NCBI RefSeq assembly: GCF_047654805.1
Contig: NZ_JASGIV010000001.1
Span: 3,472,001-3,536,000 of the forward strand
Source: Pelomonas sp047654805
GTDB lineage: Bacteria; Pseudomonadota; Gammaproteobacteria; Burkholderiales; Burkholderiaceae_C
Direction: 5' to 3'
DNA length: 64,000 nucleotides
Shown: positions 41,735 to 49,846 of the stretch, piece after piece
Position numbering within the stretch: position 1 is the first letter of the stretch
Layout: each line of letters starts with the position of its first letter
Notes under the pieces: generated by a model
The model's input: only the letters and a program-made list of their open reading frames with translations
The model's database searches: none
What the model was told of the DNA's origin: nothing
Made by a program: the position numbers and the translations under genes

Positions 41735-41751
41735 TTGCAATAAGCTTGCCA
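41735..41751 (-). promoter_or_regulatory. candidate sigma-54 promoter of phaCAB
   Basis: Minus strand TGGCAAGCTTATTGCAA: GG (41750-41749), 10 bases, GC (41738-41737). The -24 box differs from TGGCACG at one base and the -12 box TTGCA is exact. The predicted start near 41725 leaves a 34-base leader. The TTGCAA and TTGCC words could instead be a binding site for a granule regulator such as PhaR. Confidence 0.6.
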
Positions 41752-41811
41752 CATTCCGCCGAACCAGTTTTGTAACCGCAGGCGCTGACGCGCCAATGAC
41801 ACGAAGCCGCC

Positions 41812-42090
41812 ATGTACCTCGTTGCGATCGCCTGGGCCTATGTGGCGCTGATGATGGCTGCCGCCGAAGCCACGAGCCCGCAGGGCACGCTGCTCGGCGC
41901 CTTCGTCACACTGATGCTCTACGGCGTCCTTCCCCTGGGCCTGTTGCTCTACATCCTCGGCACGCCAGGCCGCAAACGGCGCCGGCGCGCAGCCGAACTA
42001 GCGGCCGAATCCCCGTCCGAGGGCGATGCAGGCGGCCATACGGCCGCGAGGCCGACCGAGCGCCTCGCCCCGGAACGAGAAGAAGCGTGA
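41812..42090 (+). CDS. small two-helix membrane protein, unknown function
   Basis: 92 aa with two hydrophobic segments (YLVAIAWAYVALMMAAAEA and GTLLGAFVTLMLYGVLPLGLLLYIL) and a highly charged tail RKRRRRAAELAAESPSEGDAGG. I do not recognise a named family. It is divergent from phaC (120 bases between starts) and its last 93 bases overlap the 3' end of convergent pgeF, which may explain the unusual tail. It is probably real because of its clear membrane pattern and position. Confidence 0.68.
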   Translation: MYLVAIAWAYVALMMAAAEATSPQGTLLGAFVTLMLYGVLPLGLLLYILGTPGRKRRRRAAELAAESPSEGDAGGHTAARPTERLAPEREEA

Positions 42091-42750
42091 ATCATCGGTC
42101 AGCGTGCACCAGGCCCCGCCGCTGATTTGAGTGACATTGACCGAGGTCAATCGCTCCCGGGCCAGTGCACCCAGGTCGGCGCGCCAACGCGGCCCGGGGT
42201 TGGGACGGTAGAGGAAGCCCGGCTGGTCGTGCGCCAGCGGTTCACGACCGAAGGCCTGCACCACCTCAGGCCCCACCTCGAAGGCCTCGGGGCCGATGCA
42301 GGCGCCCAGCCAGGCCTTCACGTCGCGCGGCTCGCAGGCCGCGGCGGCGCAGAGTTCGGCCACCGTGTTCTCCAGCACACCGGCCGCCAGGCCGCGCCAG
42401 CCCGCGTGCGCACCTGCCACGCCGCCGGGCGCGCTGAACAACACGGGCAGACAATCGGCGACGAGGATGGCCACGGCAAGGTTCGGGTCGGTCGACACCG
42501 CCGCGTCCGCTCGCGGGGCGTTGTCGTCATGCCAATCGGCAAGCAGGCGAACGACGTCGGCGCCATGGACCTGGTCGAGGAAGATGGGCCGCGCGCCCAG
42601 CAGCTCAGCCAGCCCCGCACGGTTCTCCCGCACCTGTCCGGGATCACCCGCCTTGCGGCCGAAGTTGAGACCGCGCGTCGTCATGAAGGCCGTCACGCCC
42701 GGCCCCAGCTCGTCGCGGCCGGGTCGCAGCCAGCCCGCGTCAGGCTGCAT
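41998..42750 (-). CDS. pgeF: peptidoglycan editing factor PgeF (YfiH/laccase-domain, polyphenol oxidase-like)
   Basis: 250 aa from ATG 42750 (MQPDAGWLRPGRDELG), overlapping the end of maiA by 11 bases; ATG 42807 would go deeper into maiA. The YfiH signature residues are LDQVHGADVVRL, LVADCLPVLFSAP and GAHAGWRGLAAGVLENTV, with Cys and His metal/catalytic sites. In E. coli it corrects UDP-MurNAc-Ser mistakes in peptidoglycan; family enzymes also act on purine nucleosides. Cytoplasmic. It often neighbours phaC in Burkholderiales. Confidence 0.9.
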   Translation of the reverse strand: MQPDAGWLRPGRDELGPGVTAFMTTRGLNFGRKAGDPGQVRENRAGLAELLGARPIFLDQVHGADVVRLLADWHDDNAPRADAAVSTDPNLAVAILVADCLPVLFSAPGGVAGAHAGWRGLAAGVLENTVAELCAAAACEPRDVKAWLGACIGPEAFEVGPEVVQAFGREPLAHDQPGFLYRPNPGPRWRADLGALARERLTSVNVTQISGGAWCTLTDDSRFFSFRGEALGRPRGRMAACIALGRGFGR

Positions 42751-43375
42751 CGGGGCAAACGCTGGGATGCGTGTTCGCGAACGCCGGGTGGGCCAGGCAG
42801 GCAGCATTCACGCGCATCACCGTGGGGTAATCCTCCAGCGGACATTCGAAGCGCTGGGCGTTGTAGACCTGAGGCACCAGCAGGCAATCGGCCAAACCCG
42901 GAGCGTCGCCGAAGCTGAACCGCCCGGCTGTCCTTGCCAGCCGCTGCTCGACGACGGCCAGGCCCGTCGCGACCCAATGGCGGTACCAGCGGTCCACCGT
43001 CTCCTGCTCCTGGCCGAGGTCGTTCTTCAGGTAGCGCAGCACGCGCAGGTTGTTGATGGGGTGGATGTCGCAGCCGATGTCCTGGGCCAGCGCCCTCACT
43101 TGCGCCCGCTCGACCGCGTCGCGCGGCAACAGCGGCGGCTCCGGGTGGGTCTCGTCCAGGTACTCGAGGATGGCCATGGACTGGCTCAGCCAGCGTCCGT
43201 CGTCCAACACCAGAGCGGGCACCAGATGCGACACCTGCTGGTTGGCGAAGGGCTCGGCGAACTGCTCGTTCTTCTGCAGATGGATGGACGCGTAGTCGTA
43301 GTCCAGGCCCTTGAGCGCGAGGCCAATCCGCACGCGCCAGGAGGCCGAGGAACGGAAGTAGTTGTAGAGCTTCAT
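42740..43375 (-). CDS. maiA: maleylacetoacetate isomerase (zeta-class GST)
   Basis: 211 aa. Zeta-GST N-terminal thioredoxin fold with the active-site motif SSASWRVRIGLALKG, glutathione-binding VPALVLDDGRWLSQSMAILEYLDE, and the helical C-domain with GDAPGLADCLLVPQ. Isomerises maleylacetoacetate to fumarylacetoacetate in Tyr/Phe/gentisate breakdown using glutathione. The partner genes hmgA and fahA are not in the window. Confidence 0.9.
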   Translation of the reverse strand: MKLYNYFRSSASWRVRIGLALKGLDYDYASIHLQKNEQFAEPFANQQVSHLVPALVLDDGRWLSQSMAILEYLDETHPEPPLLPRDAVERAQVRALAQDIGCDIHPINNLRVLRYLKNDLGQEQETVDRWYRHWVATGLAVVEQRLARTAGRFSFGDAPGLADCLLVPQVYNAQRFECPLEDYPTVMRVNAACLAHPAFANTHPSVCPDAA

Positions 43376-43407
43376 GGCCTGCGATTTTGCGCCTCTAAAC
43401 TGGCCCC

Positions 43408-43962
43408 ATGCCCTTCCCGATCCGCTTCAAGCACTGCCCCAACTGCGGCGCCGCCGTGGACTACCGCATTCCCGCGGACGACAACCGCGAGCGCGCCGTC
43501 TGCCCGGCCTGCGCGAGCATCCACTACCAGAACCCGCTGAACGTGGTGGGCACACTGCCGGTGCTGGAGGAAGATGGCCGCGTGCTGCTGTGCCGCCGCG
43601 CCATCGAGCCGCGCCACGGCCTGTGGACGCTGCCGGCCGGCTTCATGGAGCTGGGGGAGACGACGGCGCAAGGCGCGCTGCGCGAAACGCAGGAGGAGGC
43701 CGGCGCGCAGATCGAACTGCTGCCGCTCTACAGCCTCCTCAACGTCGTCAAGGTCGGACAAGTGCATCTGTTCTACCGTGCGCGACTCCTTTCCAGCCGC
43801 TTCGAGCCTGGGCCCGAATCACTGGAGGCGCGCCTGTTCGCCGAGGAGGAGGTGCCCTGGGACAGCATCGCCTTCCGGACAACGCGCGAGACACTGGCCC
43901 GCTTTTTCGATGACCGTCGTGCCGGCAGACCCTTCGAGCTCTTCAGCATGGATCTGCAATGA
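43408..43962 (+). CDS. Nudix hydrolase with N-terminal zinc ribbon
   Basis: 184 aa. Two CxxC pairs at HCPNCGAA and VCPACASI form a zinc ribbon as in NudC-like enzymes. The Nudix box GFMELGETTAQGALRETQEEAG matches GX5EX7REUXEEXGU completely. Cytoplasmic; likely hydrolyses a nucleotide such as an NAD(H) or ADP-sugar type substrate. It is shorter than NudC and lacks its SQPWPFPxS motif, so exact substrate is open. It is divergent from maiA. Confidence 0.88.
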   Translation: MPFPIRFKHCPNCGAAVDYRIPADDNRERAVCPACASIHYQNPLNVVGTLPVLEEDGRVLLCRRAIEPRHGLWTLPAGFMELGETTAQGALRETQEEAGAQIELLPLYSLLNVVKVGQVHLFYRARLLSSRFEPGPESLEARLFAEEEVPWDSIAFRTTRETLARFFDDRRAGRPFELFSMDLQ

Positions 43963-44206
43963 GTCATTCGAAGGTCTTGCCGGTCGTCGCGCTGATCATC
44001 AAGCCCTGCCACCTGAGCCCCGAGCAGCGCCAGTTGCCCTAGGCCAGGTGGAACGAGATCTTCGGCCCCGCCTATCGCTCGCCGCACGGATCATCATGTC
44101 GACGACGGCCGTGACGCTCGTGGCGCTAAAACTTGCGCCCTGAGGTCGACATTCCCTGATCGGGGACGCATCATCGACGGCATCCGTCGACGGGAGTGGA
44201 ACGGGC
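43963..44206. other. 244-bp stretch with no convincing gene
   Basis: Begins with a 27-codon frame (43959-44042, ATGA overlap with the Nudix stop) reading MSHSKVLPVVALIIKPCHLS then PEQRQLP; past its TAG the same frame reads ARWNEIFGPAYRSPHG, which hints at a decayed small gene, but this is weak. It also holds a palindrome at 44174-44190. Confidence 0.35.
44174..44190. repeat. 7-bp palindrome before the binding-protein gene
   Basis: TCGACGG-CAT-CCGTCGA, perfect arms with a 3-base centre, 17 bases before the start at 44207. Could be an operator or a 5' leader hairpin. Confidence 0.45.
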
Positions 44207-44977
44207 ATGACGACGCGACGTGTGTGGTGCAAGGCCGGACTGGGCTGGATGGCCGGCCTTGGGCTGGTGCGGCCGGCCCGAGCGACGCCGCTGCGCGCTG
44301 TCGGCTCGCAGTTCGCACGCATCTTCGAGGGCGCCGAAGGCCAGGCTCCGAGGGGCCTGGCGGTGGACCTCCTGGGCCAGCTCTTCGGCGACGGCGTGCG
44401 CTGCGAATGGGTGCCCTGGTCGCGCGCGCAACTGATGCTTGAGCAGGGCGAAGCCGATATCCTCATCGGCCCCTACCGCACACCCGAACGCGAGGCCCGC
44501 ATGCTGTTCAGCGTGAGAGCCTTCTACTCGGACGCCATGGTGTGGTACGCGCGCCGTGGCGAAGAGACACGCTGGACAGGCGAATTCGCCGAACTGGCAC
44601 AGACGCCTGTGGCTGCTGTGCGCGGCTGGGCCTATGGCAGCCGCTTCGAGCGCATGAAGACCTCCTTGAACCAACTGACCTGGGTGCAAAACGTCGACGC
44701 CGGCCTGCAGATGCTGACCAAGCGTCGGGTCGAACTCTTCGCAGCCAATGACCGGAACTGTCTGCCCGTGCTGCAACGCCTGCATGTGGCCGACGCCGTT
44801 GCACGCTGTTCGCCGCCACTGGATGTGCTGCACGGCCACATGGCCTTCGCGCGCAGCGCCGCGGGCGAGTCGCTGTCGCAGCGCTACGACCAGGCCTTCG
44901 AGCAGTGGCTGCGCACCGCTCCGGCGGGCGACCTCTATCGCCGCTGGGGCGTGGACAGGCCCGTCACGGCGCTGTAG
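44207..44977 (+). CDS. periplasmic amino-acid-type substrate-binding domain protein (SBP_bac_3)
   Basis: 256 aa with a likely Arg-led signal peptide (MTTRRVWCKAGLGWMAGLGLVRPARA; possibly Tat-like). The type II periplasmic binding fold is seen in APRGLAVDLLGQLFGDGVRCEWVPWSRAQLMLEQGEADILIGPYRTPEREARMLF, a common pattern in orphan solute-binding proteins. No permease or ATPase is nearby, so it may be a sensor or orphan binding protein rather than part of an importer. The start could also be slightly downstream. It is convergent with the carbamoyltransferase-like gene, 4 bases apart. Confidence 0.82.
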   Translation: MTTRRVWCKAGLGWMAGLGLVRPARATPLRAVGSQFARIFEGAEGQAPRGLAVDLLGQLFGDGVRCEWVPWSRAQLMLEQGEADILIGPYRTPEREARMLFSVRAFYSDAMVWYARRGEETRWTGEFAELAQTPVAAVRGWAYGSRFERMKTSLNQLTWVQNVDAGLQMLTKRRVELFAANDRNCLPVLQRLHVADAVARCSPPLDVLHGHMAFARSAAGESLSQRYDQAFEQWLRTAPAGDLYRRWGVDRPVTAL

Positions 44978-44981
44978 GGTT

Positions 44982-45476
44982 TCAGCCGAGGCTGACGAGC
45001 AGGGCCGCCTGGAGGATGCTGCGACGCTTGACCTGGCGGCTTGCGTCGCCGTCCAGCGCCTCCGCCAAAGCCGCGGTGGGATGCCCCGGCATGGCCAAGC
45101 CGGCAAAGACAGGGATGCCCGCGCCGCGGGCGATGCGCCGCACCAGGTCGGTCGGCAGGTGCTGGCATTCCACCGCATCGTAGAGCTGACCCAGCATGCG
45201 GGCCGTGGCGTCGATCTGCGGCTCGCTGCTGGTCTCGTCCAGCCCGGATTGCACGAAGGATACGTGGGCGCCAAGCGCCTTGGCTGCCTGGATGAACTCG
45301 ACCGCGCCTTCGTCGGCGCAATCGGGCGACAGTAGCGCCAGCTGCTTGCCCGCCATCAACTGCCGGGCGGACGCGTCCGCCCGAGCGAGAACCCGGGCAT
45401 GCCGCAACAGGGCGGCTGCCTCGACGGGGCTTGACAAGTCGGCGCCGACGGCACCCTCGCGGTCTGCGGAACACAT
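44982..45476 (-). CDS. stand-alone ornithine/aspartate carbamoyltransferase-like N-domain protein
   Basis: 164 aa. Resembles only the first half of carbamoyltransferases: LSSPVEAAALLRHARVLARAD, LMAGKQLALLSP, then FIQAAKALGAHVSFVQSG, DATARMLGQLYDAVECQ, GIPVFAGLAMPGHPTAALAEAL. The carbamoyl-phosphate motif SxRTR is replaced by SPDCADEGAVEF, and HPCQ is HPTA, so catalysis is most unlikely. The ornithine-binding second domain is absent. It may be a regulatory or scaffold derivative. It is divergent from the Crp/Fnr-type gene with an FNR-like box between. Its name in databases may misleadingly be argF. Confidence 0.72.
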   Translation of the reverse strand: MCSADREGAVGADLSSPVEAAALLRHARVLARADASARQLMAGKQLALLSPDCADEGAVEFIQAAKALGAHVSFVQSGLDETSSEPQIDATARMLGQLYDAVECQHLPTDLVRRIARGAGIPVFAGLAMPGHPTAALAEALDGDASRQVKRRSILQAALLVSLG

Positions 45477-45511
45477 GGCTCGGCAGCGTAGCGAAGCGGA
45501 ATGTGCGGGCC

Positions 45512-45525
45512 TTGATGAAAGTCAA
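45512..45525. promoter_or_regulatory. FNR/CRP-type box
   Basis: TTGAT-GAAA-GTCAA: one mismatch from TTGAT-N4-ATCAA. It lies 36 bases upstream of the carbamoyltransferase-like start (45476) and 152 bases before the Crp/Fnr-type start (45677), so suits control of the former and perhaps feedback on the latter. Confidence 0.6.
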
Positions 45526-45676
45526 CCCGGCGGAATCTCCTTTGTTGTGGGCCATCCGTCACCATTGGTTCACACAGTGTTACGCAGCGCGACCGAGCGA
45601 TGCCGCGCATTGCTCATGCGTTGGCAGGCCGTCCCTAGCATGCCTGCATCCAACGCGCCCCCCCCAGGAGAAACGC

Positions 45677-46459
45677 ATGCAAGCCCTGACCTCGCAGCCC
45701 GCCGCGCAACAACTCGCCCCCCGCGCTCCCGCCCGCCCGGTCGCCTCGGAGGGCCGATGCGAAGCACATGCCGACGAGGGGCAGCGCATTGCCGACACGC
45801 TCAAGCTGATCGCCACCGTGCTGGCGCCCAAGCGCCGCATCGTGCATGCAGGCGAGGTCATCTACCGGGCCGGCGAACGCTTCAACCAGCTGCACATCCT
45901 GAACTCGGGCTTCTTCAAGCTCATCAGCATGTCCAGCGATGGCCGCGAACAGGTCGTTGGCCTGCGCTTTCGCGGCGACTGGCTGGGCTTCAGCGCTATC
46001 GCCCAGGGCAGCTATGGCTGCGATGCCATCGCCCTGGACACCGCCGAGGTCTGGACAGTGCGCTACGACGCGCTACTGCAGTCCTGCGCCGAGCACCCCG
46101 CGCTGATGGCCGTCGTCCACGAGGCCATGAGTCGCGAGATGATGCGCGACCGCGATTCGCTGATGGCCATCTGCACGCTTCCGGCCGATGCCCGCGTGGC
46201 GACCTTCCTGCATTACTGGGCCGATGCCCTGGCTGCTCGCGGCCTCAGGGCAGACCAATTCAGCCTGCGCCTGACGCGCGCCGAGATCGGCAACTACCTG
46301 GGACTGACACTGGAAACCGTCAGCCGCGTACTGTCCCGCCTTGCGCGAGCCGAGCTGATCGCCTTCAACGAGAAAAGCCGCCGGGACATCTGCATCCCCG
46401 ACTTCCCGGCACTGGCCGCCTATGTGGAAGGCCGCGATGTGCGGGCCGGCCTGCACTGA
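45677..46459 (+). CDS. Crp/Fnr-family transcriptional regulator
   Basis: 260 aa from ATG 45677 with Shine-Dalgarno AGGAG. cNMP-binding-like sensor domain (IVHAGEVIYRAGERFNQLHILNSGFFKLISMSSDGREQVVGLRF) and C-terminal HTH_Crp (LTRAEIGNYLGLTLETVSRVLSRLARAELI), with the ETVSR recognition helix close to FNR (ETISR), which should read TTGAT half sites. The N-terminal Cys cluster of oxygen-sensing FNR is absent (a single Cys in GRCEAH), so it is FixK/DNR-like or senses something else. The long Ala/Pro N-terminal part is unstructured. Confidence 0.9.
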   Translation: MQALTSQPAAQQLAPRAPARPVASEGRCEAHADEGQRIADTLKLIATVLAPKRRIVHAGEVIYRAGERFNQLHILNSGFFKLISMSSDGREQVVGLRFRGDWLGFSAIAQGSYGCDAIALDTAEVWTVRYDALLQSCAEHPALMAVVHEAMSREMMRDRDSLMAICTLPADARVATFLHYWADALAARGLRADQFSLRLTRAEIGNYLGLTLETVSRVLSRLARAELIAFNEKSRRDICIPDFPALAAYVEGRDVRAGLH

Positions 46460-46495
46460 CGTGCATCGCCGATCGCAGCGACGGGGGAGGCAACG

Positions 46496-49400
46496 TTGAA
46501 TCCAGCGGGGAGCCGCAATCCAGAAACCGACACGGACAACGATGGAGGATCTGCTGGAGCCGGCCTGCGGCGGTGGCTGACCGCCCCGCTGACACTTGCC
46601 CTGGCCTACGCGGCCTTGGGGCTCGCATGGATTCTTCTGTCTGACCGGCTGCTGCAGTCGATCACCACCGATACAGAGACGCTTGCGGCCCTGGCCCGCG
46701 GCAAGGGCATGGCTTTCGTACTGGTGACCAGCGGGCTGATCTACCTGGTGGCCGTGCGCCGGCAGCGCGCACACAGCGACGCACCGCCCCCGCAGGACCG
46801 CTCGGCCAGCCTGATGTGGGTGTTCGCGCTGCTGTGCGCAGCTGTCGTCATCGCCAGCCTCGTCAGCTACTCCAGCTCGGCCCAGGAAGCCTACGAGCAG
46901 CATGTCGGCCAGTTGCGCCGGGAGGCCCAGCTCAGGGCGGACCTTGCCAGCGGCTGGGCGGAGCGCAGCATGCAGGAGGCCAGACAGCTCGCCGCCGACC
47001 CGACGCTGCGCGCCAGCCTGCAGCGCTGGCGCCGCCACCCGGACGACGCTGCTGCAGGCCAGTTGCATCGACAGCTCCAGATGCTGCCGGCCTCAGGCCG
47101 CTACACGGGTGCACTGCTACTTGACGAGCATGCCCAACCACTGCTGGGCGCTGTGGACGATGGCGTGCCGGGCCTCGATCCGGCGCTGACCGAGGCCGCT
47201 CTCGCCGCCCTGCGGCGTGGGCGCGTCACGCACAGCGACTTCCAGGCCCGGGCGGACGATCCGGCAAGCCTGCGCTTCGACCTCTTCATCCCGCTGCAGG
47301 ACGACCAGGGGCGGCCCGATGCCGTCCTGGTGCTGCGCGCAGCACCGCGCCGTACGCTGCTACCACAACTGATGGCGGGCTCGGCCGTCGGCAGCCCAGA
47401 GACGCTGCTGCTGCGTCCTGACGCGCAAGGCCTTCTGGCACTGGGCCTGGATGCCTCCGACGCACCCGTCATGCACCCCAGCGGCGCTAGCGCGCCATTG
47501 CAGGCCTCGCTTGCGTCACTGGCTTCCAACCCTGGCCTCGCAGGCCGGGTGCTTCCCGGCCTCGCCCATGGCCGCGAGAACACGGCTGCCGTGGCCATGG
47601 CGCTGCCGGATTCCGGCTGGTACGTCGCGGTGCAACTGCCCCGCAGCAAGCTGCAAGGCGACGGCGCCGCATCCGGCGCAGCGACCCTGTCCCTCGTCAA
47701 CGTGCTGGCTGTACTCGCCACAGGCGCCGTGGTCTATGCTGCACTGCGCCGCCGTGAGCTGCAAGTGGCCTCCCGCCGGGCGGCCGACCTGCAGGAGAAG
47801 GAGCGTGCCTGGAAGATCGCAGAAGTGATCGCCAACAGCTCAACCGACGTCATCTTCGCCAAGGACCTGCAGGGTCGCTACCTGCTCGCCAACGGCGAGA
47901 TGTGCCGTCTGCTCGGACGCAGCCCTGAGCAGCTGATCGGCTCGGAAGCGCGGGGCCTGTTCCCCATCGAGCAGGTACGCAGATTCCTTGATGACGACAG
48001 CGCCGCGCTGAACTCGGCGACGCCGGTCAGCTTTGAAACCCGCTACACAACGCCCCATGGAGAGCGCGTTGACGCCTGCACGCGGGGGCGACTGGTCGAT
48101 AGCGACGGCCGCGTCATCGGCGTCTACGGCGTCTCCAGCGATGTCACCGCGCGGCGCGCGCTGCAGCAACGCATGCGCCAGTGGAGCACGGCCTTCGAGG
48201 ACATGCGCGATGGCGTCATCGTCACGGACGCCCAGGGGCGCATCCAGTCGGTCAACCGCGCATTCACGGAGATCACGGGCTACCTGGCAGAGGAGGCCAT
48301 AGGCACCGGCATGAAGCTGCTGCAGTCCGGTCGCCACGGCAAGGCCTTCTACGAGCAGATGTGGGCCATGATCAACCAGACCGGTCACTGGCAAGGCGAG
48401 ATTTGGAACCGGCGCAAGAATGGCCAGATCTTCCCAGAGTGGCTGACTATACGCGCCATGCGCGACGAACACGGCCCAGTGACCCACTACGTCGGCGTGT
48501 TCACGGACGTCAGCCGAATCAAGGACAGCGAGGCTCAGGCCGAATGGCTGTTCCACCATGATCCCCTGACGCGGCTGCCCAACCGGGCGCAGCTGCAGCG
48601 CCGGCTTGAACAGGTACTGGCGCGCGCGCGCCGCCGCGAGGCCCGGCCGGCGCTGCTCGTGATCGCGCTAGACGGCTTCAAGACCGTCAACGACAGCCTG
48701 GGCCACCCGGCCGGTGACGAGCTGCTCGTCTGCGTGGCTGAACGCTTGCAGGCCCTGCTGCGCCAGAAGGATTTCATCGGGCGGCTGGGCGGCGATGAGT
48801 TCCTCGTCATCCTGGAGAACGGCGCCGATTCAAAAGACGTCGGCGAACGTGCCCACGAGCTGCTGTCTGCGGTGTCCGAGCCAGTCGCGCTGACCGGCGA
48901 CCAGGACGCCTACCTCACAGCCAGCATCGGCATCTGCGTTTGTGCCGAAGCAGAGGACGCCACCGCCGTGGAGCTGCTGCGCAATGCCGATGCGGCCATG
49001 CACCGCGCGAAGGAACTGGGCCGCAACCGGTTCTGCTTCTACACCGGCGACATGCACGCCAGCGCCATGGCCAAGCTGGAGGTGGAGGCGGCACTGAGCC
49101 GGGCCATCGAGCGTGACGAGCTTCTGCTGCACTATCAGCCCAAGGTGGATGCGCGCAGCGGCCAGATCGTCGGCGCCGAAGCCCTGCTGCGCTGGCAGCG
49201 CGGCGACGCTGGCCTCGTGCCGCCCGGCCAGTTCATCCCTCTTGCCGAGCAGAGCAGCCTGATCCTGGAGATCGGCGCCTGGGTCATCGACTCGGCGTGC
49301 AGCCAGATCCGGGCCTGGATGGATGCGGGGCAGCCCGTCGTACGCATCGCCGTCAACGTGGCGGCGCGGCAGTTCGCCGCGGGCGACCTCGACATCGTCG

Positions 49401-49846
49401 TCGCCAATGCGCTGTTGCGCCACGGCGTGGCGGCACAGCACCTGGAACTCGAGCTCACCGAGGGAATGCTGATGACCAATCCTCAAGCCGGCACGGCCAC
49501 GCTGCAGCGCCTGCGGGACCTTGGCGTCAAGATCTCGCTGGACGACTTCGGCACCGGCTATTCGAGCCTGGCCTATCTGCAGCAGTTCCCCATCGACACG
49601 CTGAAGATCGACCAGTCCTTCGTGCGCCGCATCGGTGAAGTCCCCGACGGCGCGGCCCTTGTCGACGCCATCATCGGTCTGGCTCACCGCCTGCGCCTGC
49701 GCGTGGTGGCGGAGGGCGTCGAAACCCCCGCGCAGCGAGAGCACCTGCTGCGCCAGCATTGCGACGAGATGCAGGGCTATCACTTCGGCCGCCCGGCTCC
49801 CGCAGAGGCACTGCAGGCAATGCTGGCAGCCTCAGCTCCCGCCTGA
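46496..49846 (+). CDS. membrane PAS-PAS-GGDEF-EAL protein (cyclic-di-GMP turnover)
   Basis: 1116 aa from a TTG start at 46496 preceded by GGGGGAGG; there is no ATG in a fitting place. Order: membrane segments at about 30-50, 72-88 and 105-125; a periplasmic sensor region to about 395; another membrane helix near 397-417; PAS domains about 440-560 and 570-685; GGDEF near 764 (RLGGDEFLVIL); EAL near 894 (GAEALLRW) with ELTEG, DDFGTGYSS, KIDQSFV and EGVET. Both catalytic motifs are intact, so it could make or break cyclic di-GMP. The last 15 bases overlap the convergent histidine kinase gene. Confidence 0.92.
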   Translation: MNPAGSRNPETDTDNDGGSAGAGLRRWLTAPLTLALAYAALGLAWILLSDRLLQSITTDTETLAALARGKGMAFVLVTSGLIYLVAVRRQRAHSDAPPPQDRSASLMWVFALLCAAVVIASLVSYSSSAQEAYEQHVGQLRREAQLRADLASGWAERSMQEARQLAADPTLRASLQRWRRHPDDAAAGQLHRQLQMLPASGRYTGALLLDEHAQPLLGAVDDGVPGLDPALTEAALAALRRGRVTHSDFQARADDPASLRFDLFIPLQDDQGRPDAVLVLRAAPRRTLLPQLMAGSAVGSPETLLLRPDAQGLLALGLDASDAPVMHPSGASAPLQASLASLASNPGLAGRVLPGLAHGRENTAAVAMALPDSGWYVAVQLPRSKLQGDGAASGAATLSLVNVLAVLATGAVVYAALRRRELQVASRRAADLQEKERAWKIAEVIANSSTDVIFAKDLQGRYLLANGEMCRLLGRSPEQLIGSEARGLFPIEQVRRFLDDDSAALNSATPVSFETRYTTPHGERVDACTRGRLVDSDGRVIGVYGVSSDVTARRALQQRMRQWSTAFEDMRDGVIVTDAQGRIQSVNRAFTEITGYLAEEAIGTGMKLLQSGRHGKAFYEQMWAMINQTGHWQGEIWNRRKNGQIFPEWLTIRAMRDEHGPVTHYVGVFTDVSRIKDSEAQAEWLFHHDPLTRLPNRAQLQRRLEQVLARARRREARPALLVIALDGFKTVNDSLGHPAGDELLVCVAERLQALLRQKDFIGRLGGDEFLVILENGADSKDVGERAHELLSAVSEPVALTGDQDAYLTASIGICVCAEAEDATAVELLRNADAAMHRAKELGRNRFCFYTGDMHASAMAKLEVEAALSRAIERDELLLHYQPKVDARSGQIVGAEALLRWQRGDAGLVPPGQFIPLAEQSSLILEIGAWVIDSACSQIRAWMDAGQPVVRIAVNVAARQFAAGDLDIVVANALLRHGVAAQHLELELTEGMLMTNPQAGTATLQRLRDLGVKISLDDFGTGYSSLAYLQQFPIDTLKIDQSFVRRIGEVPDGAALVDAIIGLAHRLRLRVVAEGVETPAQREHLLRQHCDEMQGYHFGRPAPAEALQAMLAASAPA

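Noticed and set aside
40003..41775. Long open frame on the plus strand opposite phaC (590 codons)
   Set aside because: It is an antisense shadow from GC-rich codon bias; its product has no domain likeness, whereas the minus strand codes for a full PHA synthase. The same holds for frames at 10375-12072 (opposite the acyl-CoA ligase) and 2395-3735 (opposite the kinase).
43773..44087. Minus-strand open frame across the Nudix 3' end and the gap
   Set aside because: Mostly antisense to the Nudix gene, no start signal and no protein-like pattern.
44982..45476. Calling the gene argF (ornithine carbamoyltransferase)
   Set aside because: Only half the length of the enzyme and lacking both substrate motifs; the name would suggest an activity it cannot have.
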